A stretch of DNA of 64,000 bases from Mycobacterium asiaticum DSM 44297 (GTDB lineage Bacteria; Actinomycetota; Actinomycetes; Mycobacteriales; Mycobacteriaceae): the NCBI RefSeq assembly GCF_000613245.1, contig NZ_HG964937.1, positions 566,488 through 630,487 of the forward strand. The letters are read 5' to 3'. This document shows positions 1-8,397 of the stretch, in pieces (the stretch's first letter is position 1; every line of letters begins with the position of its first letter). The translations under genes and the position numbers were made by a program. The notes under the pieces were generated by a model, which was not told where the DNA came from, did not search any database, and saw only the letters and a list, made by a program, of their open reading frames with translations.

Positions 1-101
1 GCATTCGTCAACACCTCAAAGGACAACCCACACACCCGATCCACCTCGGCATCGAGCGCATCGAAGACCCCCACGATCTCCTCACGCGAACTCGAAACCA
101 T
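1..101 (-). CDS. 13E12 repeat family / DUF222 HNH protein, N-terminal fragment
   Basis: An open frame reads from an ATG at 101 on the minus strand to the window edge, giving about 33 residues that begin [20 protein letters not shown]. This wording, followed by a [13 protein letters not shown] stretch, is the characteristic N-terminus of the mycobacterial 13E12/REP13E12 family, whose members carry DUF222 and a C-terminal HNH nuclease domain. Only the first part of DUF222 can be present here; the HNH domain would lie outside the window. Such copies often mark integration or recombination sites and many are degenerate. Recognition rests on sequence recall alone. Confidence 0.6.
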   Translation of the reverse strand, partial: MVSSSREEIVGVFDALDAEVDRVCGLSFEVLTN

Positions 102-181
102 AGCCACATGCTATGCGGAGGCACTGACAAGTTCGTCTTCACCAGAACCCTGAAAGGCAATCAGTACAACATATTTCGCTA

Positions 182-1039
182 CTAAAGTGTCGCTTCGATC
201 GTCGCGGCGTCTGGTGCGCAATCTCCCGCTCCCCGGACCAGCGTCGCCAATGCGCCCGCCGCGCAGGCTCGCCGCAACGCCAAGCGACGTTGCTCAGAAG
301 AATCCGGGTCACCCGGCCAATTCGCCGCCAGCACACCGGCGAACACGTCACCGGCGCCGGTCGTATCGACCGCTGCTACGGCAGGAGCGGGCACCTCGAA
401 CTCGCCGTCGGCGCCGATGTACCGGGCCCCACGCGCACCCAGGGTGACCACTAGATGAGCTGCCTGCCAGTGCCATTCGTTCGCTTCGTGTTCGTTGGCG
501 ACCACCACGTCGGTGACGCCAGCCAGTTCGGCCAGCGGCTCGGCATCCGACCCGGCGGGCGAGGCATTGACCATTACAACCGCCCCGGCCCGCTTCGCCT
601 GCCGCGCTGCCGCCAATGCTGTCGTCACCGGAATCTCCAACTGGGTCAACAACACATCGCACGCATCGAACAGCTCCGGTGTCAGCGTCAGGTGCCGATT
701 GGCGCCGGGGGCCACCACGATCGTGTTCTCTGCACCGGCATCGACCACGATGACTGCCGTTCCGCTCGGGCCGGGTTGTCGCACGATCCCGTCCAGACCG
801 ACACCCGCGGACCGCAGATGCGCCAACAGTTGGTCAGCGGCCGCGTCCTCACCCACCGCACCGACGAATTGCACCTGCGCGCCCGCGCGTGCCGCAGCCA
901 CCGCCTGATTCGCGCCCTTGCCGCCGGGCGCATGCGTCAACGACGACGCCAGCACCGTCTCGCCCGGCCGGGGCAATCTGGCGACGTCCAGGGTCAGGTC
1001 GAGGTTCACGCTGCCGACCACGACAACCCGCGCTGACAT
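182..1039 (-). CDS. rbsK: ribokinase (PfkB family)
   Basis: A 285-residue PfkB-family sugar kinase, predicted to phosphorylate D-ribose to ribose 5-phosphate in the cytosol. The N-terminal PfkB signature is GGKGANQAVAAARAG at about residues 39-53. The C-terminal signature DTTGAGDVFAG includes the catalytic Asp and the anion-hole GAGD. The length is slightly below the usual 300 or so. The start ATG at 1039 leads directly into the MSARVVVVGSVNLDL beta-strand typical of the family. It is divergent from the hypothetical gene at 1110. H37Rv has rbsK (Rv2436) beside the cyclase Rv2435c, which fits this neighbourhood. Substrate specificity within PfkB is inferred. Confidence 0.85.
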   Translation of the reverse strand: MSARVVVVGSVNLDLTLDVARLPRPGETVLASSLTHAPGGKGANQAVAAARAGAQVQFVGAVGEDAAADQLLAHLRSAGVGLDGIVRQPGPSGTAVIVVDAGAENTIVVAPGANRHLTLTPELFDACDVLLTQLEIPVTTALAAARQAKRAGAVVMVNASPAGSDAEPLAELAGVTDVVVANEHEANEWHWQAAHLVVTLGARGARYIGADGEFEVPAPAVAAVDTTGAGDVFAGVLAANWPGDPDSSEQRRLALRRACAAGALATLVRGAGDCAPDAATIEATL

Positions 1040-1097
1040 GTCGTCGAGGGTAGAAGCATTTCCCCGAACTTGGGCACGGTAGGCGACAGCCCGTGGT

Positions 1098-1103
1098 TAC
1101 CTT
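1098..1103 (+). promoter_or_regulatory. candidate -10 element for a leaderless transcript
   Basis: TACCTT fits the mycobacterial TANNNT -10 consensus and ends 6 nt before the ATG at 1110. No Shine-Dalgarno sequence is visible in front of that ATG. The spacing would place the transcription start at or next to the start codon, which is common in mycobacteria. This is inferred from spacing only. Confidence 0.35.
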
Positions 1104-1109
1104 GCGGCC

Positions 1110-1871
1110 ATGGACATGTTGATCACGTTCGTCAGCTGGGGAGTGCCCGCTGCCGTCGTGGTCGTCATCGCTGTGAGCCTCTACCGCATCAGGAAACCGA
1201 AGTTCGCCGGTCCGCCGCTGACTGGTATCGCCCACGTTCGATCGTTGGAGTCGACGGGCACGGTGATTGACTGCAGGTACGTCTGCAAGATCGGGCTGAC
1301 TGTTGAACTGCCCGGACGTGAACCCTACGAAGTCACCGTTCGGCAAGCGGTGCACCCCATCTCGTTGGCTTCGGTGCAGCCCGGTTTGATCGTGCGCGTG
1401 CAGGTTGACTCAGCGAACCCGCAGAAGGTTCGAATCGAATCCGGCCCGCCGATGCACCCGACATCGGCCGGATCGCAACCGCCGCCGAGTGCCGCGGCAA
1501 TCGCGGCGGCGTACAACCAGCTCAAGCAACGGCATGGAAGCAACTCGGGGCGGTGGGCGTCGGCGGCGGAATTGCTCGCCACCGGGCAACGGGTCACCGG
1601 GGTGTTGAAGTCCTTCGCGGCCACGGGAAACACATTGCGGACCCTGGGCCGGGCCGCGACCGCGATGCCCGAACTTCTCGATGCCCCGCAGTATGTCATC
1701 GAGATGGAGCTGCGGTTTCCCAACCTGACACCCGTGGTCGCCCGAAGCGTCCAGTCGGTACCGCCCGAGCACGTGCCGCAACTCGCCGTCGGCGTCGAAC
1801 TCCCATGCGCGGTAGACCCTGCCGACCCTGCGCACCGGTTCGTCGTCGACTGGGAGTGCGCCGTCCAATGA
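1110..1871 (+). CDS. membrane-anchored hypothetical protein with a duplicated domain
   Basis: 253 residues, function not recognised. An N-terminal hydrophobic segment at about residues 3-23 (ITFVSWGVPAAVVVVIAVSL), followed by basic residues, suggests one membrane anchor with the bulk cytoplasmic. The soluble part appears to contain two related halves, at about 38-110 and 150-253. Each has a TG-x-V start, an alternating hydrophobic strand ending in a charged residue, then a V-x-R-x-V-x(2)-P/I stretch, and finally a G-x-x-(L/V)-x-(C/V)-x-V-D pattern. The halves are joined by a Pro/Ala-rich linker. No Shine-Dalgarno sequence precedes the ATG, so a leaderless start is plausible. It lies between rbsK and the cyclase receptor on the cyclase strand, about 138 bp upstream of the cyclase. 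Confidence 0.6.
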   Translation: MDMLITFVSWGVPAAVVVVIAVSLYRIRKPKFAGPPLTGIAHVRSLESTGTVIDCRYVCKIGLTVELPGREPYEVTVRQAVHPISLASVQPGLIVRVQVDSANPQKVRIESGPPMHPTSAGSQPPPSAAAIAAAYNQLKQRHGSNSGRWASAAELLATGQRVTGVLKSFAATGNTLRTLGRAATAMPELLDAPQYVIEMELRFPNLTPVVARSVQSVPPEHVPQLAVGVELPCAVDPADPAHRFVVDWECAVQ

Positions 1872-1888
1872 GCACCGCAGCATCACTC

Positions 1889-1932
1889 TTTGGTGAAAGC
1901 CAGGACACGGCCCGGCGTCACTTTTCACCGAA
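1889..1932. repeat. inverted repeat upstream of the cyclase gene
   Basis: TTTGGTGAAAG at 1889-1899 is an almost perfect inverted copy of CTTTTCACCGAA at 1921-1932, separated by about 21 nt. It lies just after the stop of the 1110-1871 gene and about 75 bp before the cyclase start. It could be a weak terminator or an operator. TAATCT at 1958-1963 downstream fits a -10 element. No family of regulator is recognised. Confidence 0.3.
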
Positions 1933-2009
1933 GACCGATATCCGCCGAGCCGCAAGCTAATCTGCACCGTGACCGGGACCCGTAACAGCCGGTAGCAGAA
2001 GGAAGCCGA

Positions 2010-4190
2010 TTGACGTCGGGTGAGCCAACAGAGCCGACACCGGAGAGCGCCAGCGCTCCGGCCAAGAGGCGTTTCCGGCCGCGCCTGCCGGGGATTAGGT
2101 TCCGGGTCAGCATTCAATCCAAAATCCTGATCGCCCTGCTGCTGTCGAGCATTCTGTCGGTGGCGGTGATCGGCGTCCTGGCCGGCATCTCCGGGCGGAG
2201 TGCCTTGCGTGAAGTCGAGTCCGAGCGGCTGATCGAACTGCGCGAGTCCCAGAAGCGGCAGATCGAGGCGCTGTTCACCGAAGTCACGAATTCCCTGGAT
2301 GTCTACAGCAGCGGGTTCAGTGTCGACCAGGCGGTGGTTGCGATGTCCGCTGGATTCGATCAATTGGCCAACGCCACTATCAGTGGCCCCCAGCAGCAGG
2401 CGATCGTCAACTACTACGAGAATCGCATGATCAAGCCCATGCAACGGCTGACCGGCGAAGACATCGACCTCAACGCGGTGCTACCGAAGGCCAACGCGCA
2501 GCGTTACCTCCAAGCCAATTACACGGCCACGTCAAAGCCGGACTCGGCTCCGGCTTTGGACGCGGGTGATGGCAGCGCATGGTCGGCGGCCAATGCCCGC
2601 TACGACTTCTACATGCGCGACATCGTCAAGCGTTTCGACTATCAGGACGCGCTGCTGTTCGACATGGACGGCAACGTGGTGTATTCGGTCCGCAAGGGCC
2701 CGGACCTCGGGACAAACATTCTCACCGGGCCATACCGCGAGTCGAATCTGCGCGATGCGTATCAAAAAGCGCTGCGCGCCAACGATATCGAGTTCGTTTG
2801 GATCACCGATTTTCAGCCCTATCAGCCGGCGCTGGGCGCGCCGACGGCGTGGGTGGTATCGCCAGTGGGAATCGATGGCAAGACCGACGGCGTCATGGCC
2901 CTGCCGGTGCCGATCGCCAAGATCAACCAGATCATGACTGCCAACAAGGACTGGGATGCCGCGGGTATGGGAGCGGCGACCGAGACATACCTGGCGGGTC
3001 CCGACAGCTTGATGCGCTCGGACTCAAGACTTTTCCTGCAAGACCCCCAGGAATACCGGCGCGAAGTGATCGCGGCCGGGACCTCATCGGAGGTCGCCGA
3101 TCGGGCGATTCGGCTGGGTGGCACCACGCTGGTGCAGCCGATCCACAGTGCCGGACTCAAAGACGCCCTACGCGGTGAGACCGGGGTAACGGTCGGCACG
3201 GATTACACCGGCAACAGAGAACTCGAGGCCTATGCCCCGCTGGACATCCCGAATTCCGATCTGCACTGGGCGATTTTGGCCACTCGGGACGACTCCGACG
3301 CATTCGCCCGGCTCGCCAGATTCAGCAAGTCGCTTGCGGTGGCGGTCGCGGCCATGATCTTCGCGATCAGCGTGGCTTCCATGCTGATCGCGCAGGCCGC
3401 GGTACGCCCCGTACGTCGCCTGGAGGAGGGGACGCAACGGATCAGCTCGGGTGACTACGAGGTCAACATTCCGATCACGTCGCGCGACGAGATCGGCGAC
3501 CTCACCGGAGCCTTCAACGAGATGAGCCGTAACCTTGCGATCAAGGAAGAGCTGCTCAACGAGCAACGGCGAGAGAACGATCGGCTGCTGCTCTCGTTGA
3601 TGCCCGAGTCGGTGGTGCAGCGGTATCGCCAGGGCGACAGCACCATCGCGCAGACGCACCAGGACGTCGCAATCATCTTCGCCGACATCGTCGGAGTCGA
3701 CGAGATCTCCACCGAGGTCCCCGAACACGAACTGGTCGGAATAGTCGACGATCTCTTCGGCCAGTTCGACTCGGCCGCCGAATCCCTTGGCGTCGAACGG
3801 ATCCGCACCTTCCACAACGGGTATCTGGCCAGCTGCGGCGTCATCACGCCACGACTCGACAGCCTGCATCGCAGCATCGAGTTCGCGCTCGAGATGCGGC
3901 GGATCATCGAGCGATTCAACAACCAGAGTCGCCACGATCTTGGGTTGCGGGTCGGCATCAACACCGGAAACGTCGTCAGCGGACTGGTCGGCCAGTCCGG
4001 TCTCGTTTACGACATGTGGGGTACCGCGGTCAGCCTGGCCTACCAAATGCACAGTGGCGCACCGCAGCCGGGCATTTACGTGGCATCCCAGGTGTATGAG
4101 GCGATGCGCGATTCTCGCCAATTCACCCCGGCGGGCACGATTTCGGTGGGTGGCACCGAGCAGACGATCTACCGGTTGTCGGAGCGCTGA
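2010..4190 (+). CDS. class III adenylate/guanylate cyclase-like receptor, catalytic site degenerate
   Basis: 726 residues starting at TTG 2010, chosen because AGAAGGA lies 6 nt upstream. Order: basic cytoplasmic N-terminus, TM helix at about 36-60, a large extracytoplasmic sensor region (Cache-like) to about 430, a second TM helix (about 437-462), HAMP (about 465-520, containing RRLEEGTQRISSGDYEV) and a C-terminal class III cyclase homology domain (about 545-726). It resembles H37Rv Rv2435c. The first metal Asp is present (FADIVG, D559). The second, normally in T-I-G-D-A-Y, reads TFHNGY, with Asn603 replacing Asp. The transition-state Asn and Arg of GxxVNxAxRM are Ser675 and Gln679. Adenine-specifying Asp668 remains. 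Canonical cyclase activity is therefore doubtful. The stop overlaps the next start (TGATG), implying co-translation with the channel. Confidence 0.85.
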   Translation: MTSGEPTEPTPESASAPAKRRFRPRLPGIRFRVSIQSKILIALLLSSILSVAVIGVLAGISGRSALREVESERLIELRESQKRQIEALFTEVTNSLDVYSSGFSVDQAVVAMSAGFDQLANATISGPQQQAIVNYYENRMIKPMQRLTGEDIDLNAVLPKANAQRYLQANYTATSKPDSAPALDAGDGSAWSAANARYDFYMRDIVKRFDYQDALLFDMDGNVVYSVRKGPDLGTNILTGPYRESNLRDAYQKALRANDIEFVWITDFQPYQPALGAPTAWVVSPVGIDGKTDGVMALPVPIAKINQIMTANKDWDAAGMGAATETYLAGPDSLMRSDSRLFLQDPQEYRREVIAAGTSSEVADRAIRLGGTTLVQPIHSAGLKDALRGETGVTVGTDYTGNRELEAYAPLDIPNSDLHWAILATRDDSDAFARLARFSKSLAVAVAAMIFAISVASMLIAQAAVRPVRRLEEGTQRISSGDYEVNIPITSRDEIGDLTGAFNEMSRNLAIKEELLNEQRRENDRLLLSLMPESVVQRYRQGDSTIAQTHQDVAIIFADIVGVDEISTEVPEHELVGIVDDLFGQFDSAAESLGVERIRTFHNGYLASCGVITPRLDSLHRSIEFALEMRRIIERFNNQSRHDLGLRVGINTGNVVSGLVGQSGLVYDMWGTAVSLAYQMHSGAPQPGIYVASQVYEAMRDSRQFTPAGTISVGGTEQTIYRLSER

Positions 4191-5593
4191 TGAATCCGTT
4201 GCATTCCTCCTGGTTCTACTGGACGATCGCGGTTGCGGTCGGGTTCCCGGCCGGACTGATCCTGCTCACCGAACTGCACCACACGCTGGTCAGAAGGCGC
4301 AGCCGACTGGCCCGACAGGTCGGCATGGTGCGCAACTGGCTGTTACCGCTCGGGGCCTTGCTGCTGTTGCTGGTGAAGGCGTCACAGATCTCGGCGGGCG
4401 ATGTCCCGGTGCGACTCCTGACCACGGTATTCGGCTTCCTGGTCCTGGTGCTGCTGCTGTCCGGCCTCAACGCCACGGTGTTTGAAGGCGCACCCGAAGA
4501 GAGTTGGCGCAAGCGGGTTCCCGCGATCTTCCTGGATGTCGGCCGCTTCGCGTTGATCGGGCTGGGCCTGGCGGTGATCCTGTCCTACATCTGGGGTGTG
4601 CGTGTTGCCGGTGTGTTCACCGCACTTGGGATCACCTCGGTGGTCATCGGCCTGATGCTGCAGAACTCGGTCGGCCAGATTGTTTCCGGGCTGTTCATGC
4701 TCTTCGAGCAGCCCTTCCGGATCAATGATTGGCTCGACACGCAGAATGCTCGGGGACGGGTCGTCGAGGTGAACTGGCGGGCCGTGCACATTCAGACCGG
4801 AAGCGGCATGCGGATCATGCCGAATTCGATGCTGGCCACCACCGCGTTCACCAATCTCAGCCGGCCCGCCGGTCCGCACAAGGTTTCCATCACCACCACG
4901 TTTGCCACCGCGGACCCGCCCGACAAGGTGTGCGCGATGTTGTCGTTCGTGGCCAGTGGGCTGCCGCTGATCCAGCCCGGCACGGTACCCACCTCGGTGG
5001 CGCTGGGTGGCGGCGAGTACCGCACCACGATCAGGGTCGGTTCGCCGTCGGACGCAGGAGCCACCGAAGCGACGTTCCTGCGCTGGATCTGGTACGCCGC
5101 GCGCCGGCAGGAACTGCATTTGGACGGCGCGGATGACGACTTCTCCACGCCCGAACGGGTCCGGCAGGCATTGCGCACCGTGGTCGCGACCGAGCTTCGC
5201 CTCACCCTGGCCGATCAGCAGTTCCTCGCCCCTTACGCACGGATCGTCAGGTACGGCGCCGACGAGAAGGTGCAGTATGCGGGAGCGATCCCCACGGTCA
5301 TGACGTTCCTCGTCGCCGGGAGCGTGCGGTTGACCGTGACCGACGAGGAGGGTGTCGAAGTACCCGTGACCACGCTCGACGAGGGGTCCTTCATCGGTAT
5401 CACCGCGCTCACGCGGCAACGCAACGTCGCCGCCGCCTACGCGCTGGAAGAGGTCACCGCATTGGAGATCGACCGCGAACACATCGAAAAGATCGTGATG
5501 GACAAGCCGCTGCTGCTGCAGGACCTGGGCCGGCTGATCGAGGAGCGGCAGCGCAAGGCAAAGCGCGTGACCCAACGCCAGCCGGTGGCCTGA
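4190..5593 (+). CDS. MscS-type mechanosensitive channel with C-terminal cyclic-nucleotide-binding-like domain
   Basis: 467 residues, like H37Rv Rv2434c. Four or so hydrophobic segments occupy the first 155 residues. The MscS pore and beta domain follows, with SVGQIVSGLFMLFEQPF at about residue 160 and a PNSMLATTAFTNLS motif. The C-terminal portion (about 340-455) has a CAP/cNMP-binding fold pattern: YGADEKVQYAG, then FLVAGSVRLTV, then a cassette reading GSFIGITALTRQRNVAAAYA. The phosphate-binding cassette normally has a Glu after FG (FGE-x-A-LL) and an R-x-A. Here the Glu position is Ile/Thr, so ligand binding may be lost or altered. ATG 4190 overlaps the cyclase stop by one base, a strong sign of coupling. 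Expected role: turgor relief or ion flux gated or modulated by the receptor's signal. Confidence 0.82.
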   Translation: MNPLHSSWFYWTIAVAVGFPAGLILLTELHHTLVRRRSRLARQVGMVRNWLLPLGALLLLLVKASQISAGDVPVRLLTTVFGFLVLVLLLSGLNATVFEGAPEESWRKRVPAIFLDVGRFALIGLGLAVILSYIWGVRVAGVFTALGITSVVIGLMLQNSVGQIVSGLFMLFEQPFRINDWLDTQNARGRVVEVNWRAVHIQTGSGMRIMPNSMLATTAFTNLSRPAGPHKVSITTTFATADPPDKVCAMLSFVASGLPLIQPGTVPTSVALGGGEYRTTIRVGSPSDAGATEATFLRWIWYAARRQELHLDGADDDFSTPERVRQALRTVVATELRLTLADQQFLAPYARIVRYGADEKVQYAGAIPTVMTFLVAGSVRLTVTDEEGVEVPVTTLDEGSFIGITALTRQRNVAAAYALEEVTALEIDREHIEKIVMDKPLLLQDLGRLIEERQRKAKRVTQRQPVA

Positions 5594-5703
5594 ACGCCGT
5601 CAATCGGATTTTCTGAACAATCCGCCCCGCTGCACCGTAAGTTCACGCTACCGTTTGCCGCACCCATCAGCGTTCGAGACTTTGAGGCGGAAGGTTGTTT
5701 GCC

Positions 5704-6216
5704 ATGTCGCGTTTGAAGACCGCAGCCGAGTTGCTCTGCGCTGCCGTTGTCCTCGTCCCGCCAGTGGGCCTCGCGCCGACCGCCTCGGCGGATCCGAGCA
5801 AACTGATGGGAATGCTGCCCGAGGGTTTCTCGTCCAGCAACTGTCAGGTCAAACCGGCGAAGGCGCCCGCAATCGAAAAGGTCACCTGCGACCAGAACAC
5901 CGTGGCCGGCGGGCCCAGCGAGGCGGCTTTCGGGCTGTTCGGGAATGTCGACGACATGCAGACGGGCTTCAAACAGGTCGGCGGCGACAAGATGGACATC
6001 CAGTCGTCCTGCCCGGGCAACCAGGTGTCGCCGGGACCCTGGACGTACGGCAGCAGCGGCAAGACCGGCGGGCAGGTGGAATGTGCCACCATGACCCTGA
6101 ATTCGACGACGCACCCGATCGTGGTGTGGAGCGACGAATCCAAACTCAGGGTCGCCATGATCGTCGGCACCGACATGGGCAGCCTTTATCAGTGGTGGAG
6201 GACGAAGTCCGGCTGA
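5704..6216 (+). CDS. secreted hypothetical protein with four cysteines
   Basis: 170 residues from ATG 5704. The upstream in-frame TTG at 5695 abuts GGAAGG (5689-5694), so that Shine-Dalgarno sequence serves the ATG 9 nt downstream. A Sec signal peptide covers residues 1-29 or so (basic start, hydrophobic AAELLCAAVVLVPPVGLA, cleavage near ASADP). The mature protein has four Cys (in SNCQ, VTCDQ, SSCPG and VECAT), consistent with two disulfides outside the cytosol. Family not recognised. H37Rv has ahpC, ahpD and PE25/PPE41 in this interval before proA; only this gene is present here. Confidence 0.65.
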   Translation: MSRLKTAAELLCAAVVLVPPVGLAPTASADPSKLMGMLPEGFSSSNCQVKPAKAPAIEKVTCDQNTVAGGPSEAAFGLFGNVDDMQTGFKQVGGDKMDIQSSCPGNQVSPGPWTYGSSGKTGGQVECATMTLNSTTHPIVVWSDESKLRVAMIVGTDMGSLYQWWRTKSG

Positions 6217-6259
6217 CCCACGCTGAGTGAACAGGCCTGCATGCCGATACCCTGGATTA

Positions 6260-7507
6260 ATGAGTTTGCACGCACCGGCGCTTCCCGATCTGCGCAAAGA
6301 GGTGCATGACGCCGCCCGCCGTGCCCGGGTGGCGGCCCGCATCCTGGCCTCGGTGCCGACGGCGGCCAAAGACCGCGCGCTGCACGCCGCCGCCGACGCG
6401 ATCCTGGCCAACGTCGACGCGATCCTGGCCGCCAACGCAGAGGATCTGAACGCCGCGCGCGAAGCCAACACCCCCAACGCGATGCTCGACCGGCTGGCAC
6501 TGAACCCGCAGCGGGTCGACGGCATCGCCGCGGGGCTGCGGCAGGTCGCCGGGCTGCCCGATCCGGTCGGCCAGGTGCTGCGCGGATCCACCCTGCCGAA
6601 TGGGCTGCAACTGCGTCAGCAGCGAGTTCCGCTCGGCGTGGTCGGAATGATCTACGAGGGCCGCCCGAACGTCACTGTCGATGCCTTCGGCCTGACGCTG
6701 AAATCCGGCAACGCGGCCCTGCTGCGCGGCAGCTCCTCGGCGGCGCGGTCCAACGAGGCGTTGGTCAAGGTCCTGCGGGAGGCCCTGACCGATCAGGATC
6801 TGCCGGCCGACGCGGTCCAACTGCTCTCGTCCTCCGACCGCGCCACGGTCACCCACCTGATCCAGGCTCGCGGCCTGGTCGATGTCGCGATTCCCCGCGG
6901 CGGCGCGGGACTCATCGAGGCGGTGGTGCGGGACGCGCAGATTCCGACCATCGAGACCGGCGTCGGCAACTGCCATGTGTACGTCCATGAAGCCGCCGAC
7001 CTGGATGTCGCCGAGCGGATCCTGCTCAACTCCAAGACGCGTCGCCCGAGCGTGTGCAACGCCGCCGAAACCCTCTTGGTCGATGCCGCGATCGCGGACG
7101 AGGCGATGCCCCGGCTGCTGGGCGCGCTGCAAGGCGCCGGCGTCGCCGTGCACACCGATGCGGGTGAGGACGACCTGCGCCGCGAGTACCTGGCGATGGA
7201 CATCGCGGTTGCGGTGGTTGACGGCGTGGACGCCGCCATTGCCCACATCAACGAATACGGCACCGGACACACCGAAGCCATCGTGACGACGAATCTTGCT
7301 GCGGCGCAGCGGTTTACTGAACAGGTCGATGCGGCCGCGGTGATGGTCAACGCTTCCACCGCCTTCACCGACGGCGAGCAGTTCGGGTTCGGCGCCGAGA
7401 TCGGCATCTCCACTCAGAAGCTGCACGCCCGCGGCCCGATGGGGCTGCCGGAATTGACCTCGACCAAATGGATCGTGTGGGGCTCCGGCCAAACCCGTCC
7501 GGCCTAA
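6260..7507 (+). CDS. proA: gamma-glutamyl phosphate reductase
   Basis: 415 residues from ATG 6260 ([15 protein letters not shown]); a longer frame from GTG 6227 is rejected because 415 matches the H37Rv ProA length. It reduces gamma-glutamyl phosphate to glutamate semialdehyde with NADPH in proline biosynthesis. Aldehyde-dehydrogenase-fold signatures are visible: [17 protein letters not shown] in the N-terminal nucleotide-binding part, IPRGGAGLI, and the catalytic Cys in [15 protein letters not shown]. The C-terminal [19 protein letters not shown] is also diagnostic. proB is not adjacent. The moxR-like gene starts 14 nt downstream on the same strand. Confidence 0.95.
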   Translation: MSLHAPALPDLRKEVHDAARRARVAARILASVPTAAKDRALHAAADAILANVDAILAANAEDLNAAREANTPNAMLDRLALNPQRVDGIAAGLRQVAGLPDPVGQVLRGSTLPNGLQLRQQRVPLGVVGMIYEGRPNVTVDAFGLTLKSGNAALLRGSSSAARSNEALVKVLREALTDQDLPADAVQLLSSSDRATVTHLIQARGLVDVAIPRGGAGLIEAVVRDAQIPTIETGVGNCHVYVHEAADLDVAERILLNSKTRRPSVCNAAETLLVDAAIADEAMPRLLGALQGAGVAVHTDAGEDDLRREYLAMDIAVAVVDGVDAAIAHINEYGTGHTEAIVTTNLAAAQRFTEQVDAAAVMVNASTAFTDGEQFGFGAEIGISTQKLHARGPMGLPELTSTKWIVWGSGQTRPA

Positions 7508-7521
7508 ACCTAGGAGACTCA

Positions 7522-8397
7522 ATGAGCGTGCCCGCACGGCCTGTGCCGTTGTTCGCCGATATCGCCGACGTTTCGCGACGGCTCGCCGAGACCGGCTACC
7601 TTCCCGACACCGCCACCGCGACAGCCGTTTTCCTGGCTGACCGGCTCGGCAAACCGTTGTTGGTGGAAGGCCCGGCCGGGGTCGGCAAGACCGAACTGGC
7701 CCGCGCCGTCGCCCAAGCCACCGGATCGGGACTGGTCCGGCTGCAGTGCTACGAGGGCGTCGACGAGGCCCGCGCCCTGTATGAGTGGAATCACGCCAAG
7801 CAGATCCTGCGTATCCAGGCCGGTTCGGGTGACTGGGAGGCCACCAAGGACGACGTTTTCAGCGAGGAGTTCCTGCTGCAGCGTCCGCTGCTGACCGCGA
7901 TCCGCCGCACCGAACCGACCGTCCTGCTGATCGACGAGACGGACAAGGCCGACATCGAAATCGAAGGCCTGCTGTTGGAGGTCCTTTCCGACTTCGCCGT
8001 GACCGTCCCGGAACTGGGCACCATCACGGCCACCCGCACGCCGTTGGTGGTGCTGACCTCCAATGCCACCCGCGAGCTGTCCGAGGCGCTCAAGCGCCGC
8101 TGCCTGTTCCTGCACATCGACTTCCCGACTCCCGAGCTGGAAAGGCGCATCCTGTTGTCCCGGGTGCCCGAGCTGCCCCAGCACCTCGCCGAGGAACTGG
8201 TGCGGATCATTGGGGTGCTGCGCGGCATGCAGCTCAAGAAGGTGCCGTCGATCGCCGAGACCATCGACTGGGGACGCACGCTGCTCGCGCTGGGGCTGGA
8301 CACCATCGACGACGCCGTCGTCGCCGCCACCTTGGGTGTGGTGCTCAAACACCAGTCCGATCAGCAGCGCGCGGCCGGTGAGTTAAGGCTGAACTGA
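7522..8397 (+). CDS. MoxR-family AAA+ ATPase
   Basis: 291 residues from ATG 7522, preceded by AGGAG at 7512-7516, the same length I recall for H37Rv Rv2426c. Walker A is GPAGVGKTELA, Walker B VLLIDETDKAD, sensor 1 VLTSNATRELSEAL, followed by an arginine-finger region RRCLFLHIDFP. MoxR ATPases act as chaperones that mature or load metal or cofactor proteins, usually with a VWA partner. Here the partner gene starts in the overlap TGATG at 8395-8399. The client is unknown. Confidence 0.9.
   Translation: MSVPARPVPLFADIADVSRRLAETGYLPDTATATAVFLADRLGKPLLVEGPAGVGKTELARAVAQATGSGLVRLQCYEGVDEARALYEWNHAKQILRIQAGSGDWEATKDDVFSEEFLLQRPLLTAIRRTEPTVLLIDETDKADIEIEGLLLEVLSDFAVTVPELGTITATRTPLVVLTSNATRELSEALKRRCLFLHIDFPTPELERRILLSRVPELPQHLAEELVRIIGVLRGMQLKKVPSIAETIDWGRTLLALGLDTIDDAVVAATLGVVLKHQSDQQRAAGELRLN

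Noticed and set aside
36..351. Small overlapping frames on both strands around 139-447
   Set aside because: They are antisense or shifted versions of rbsK; no ribosome sites or motifs.
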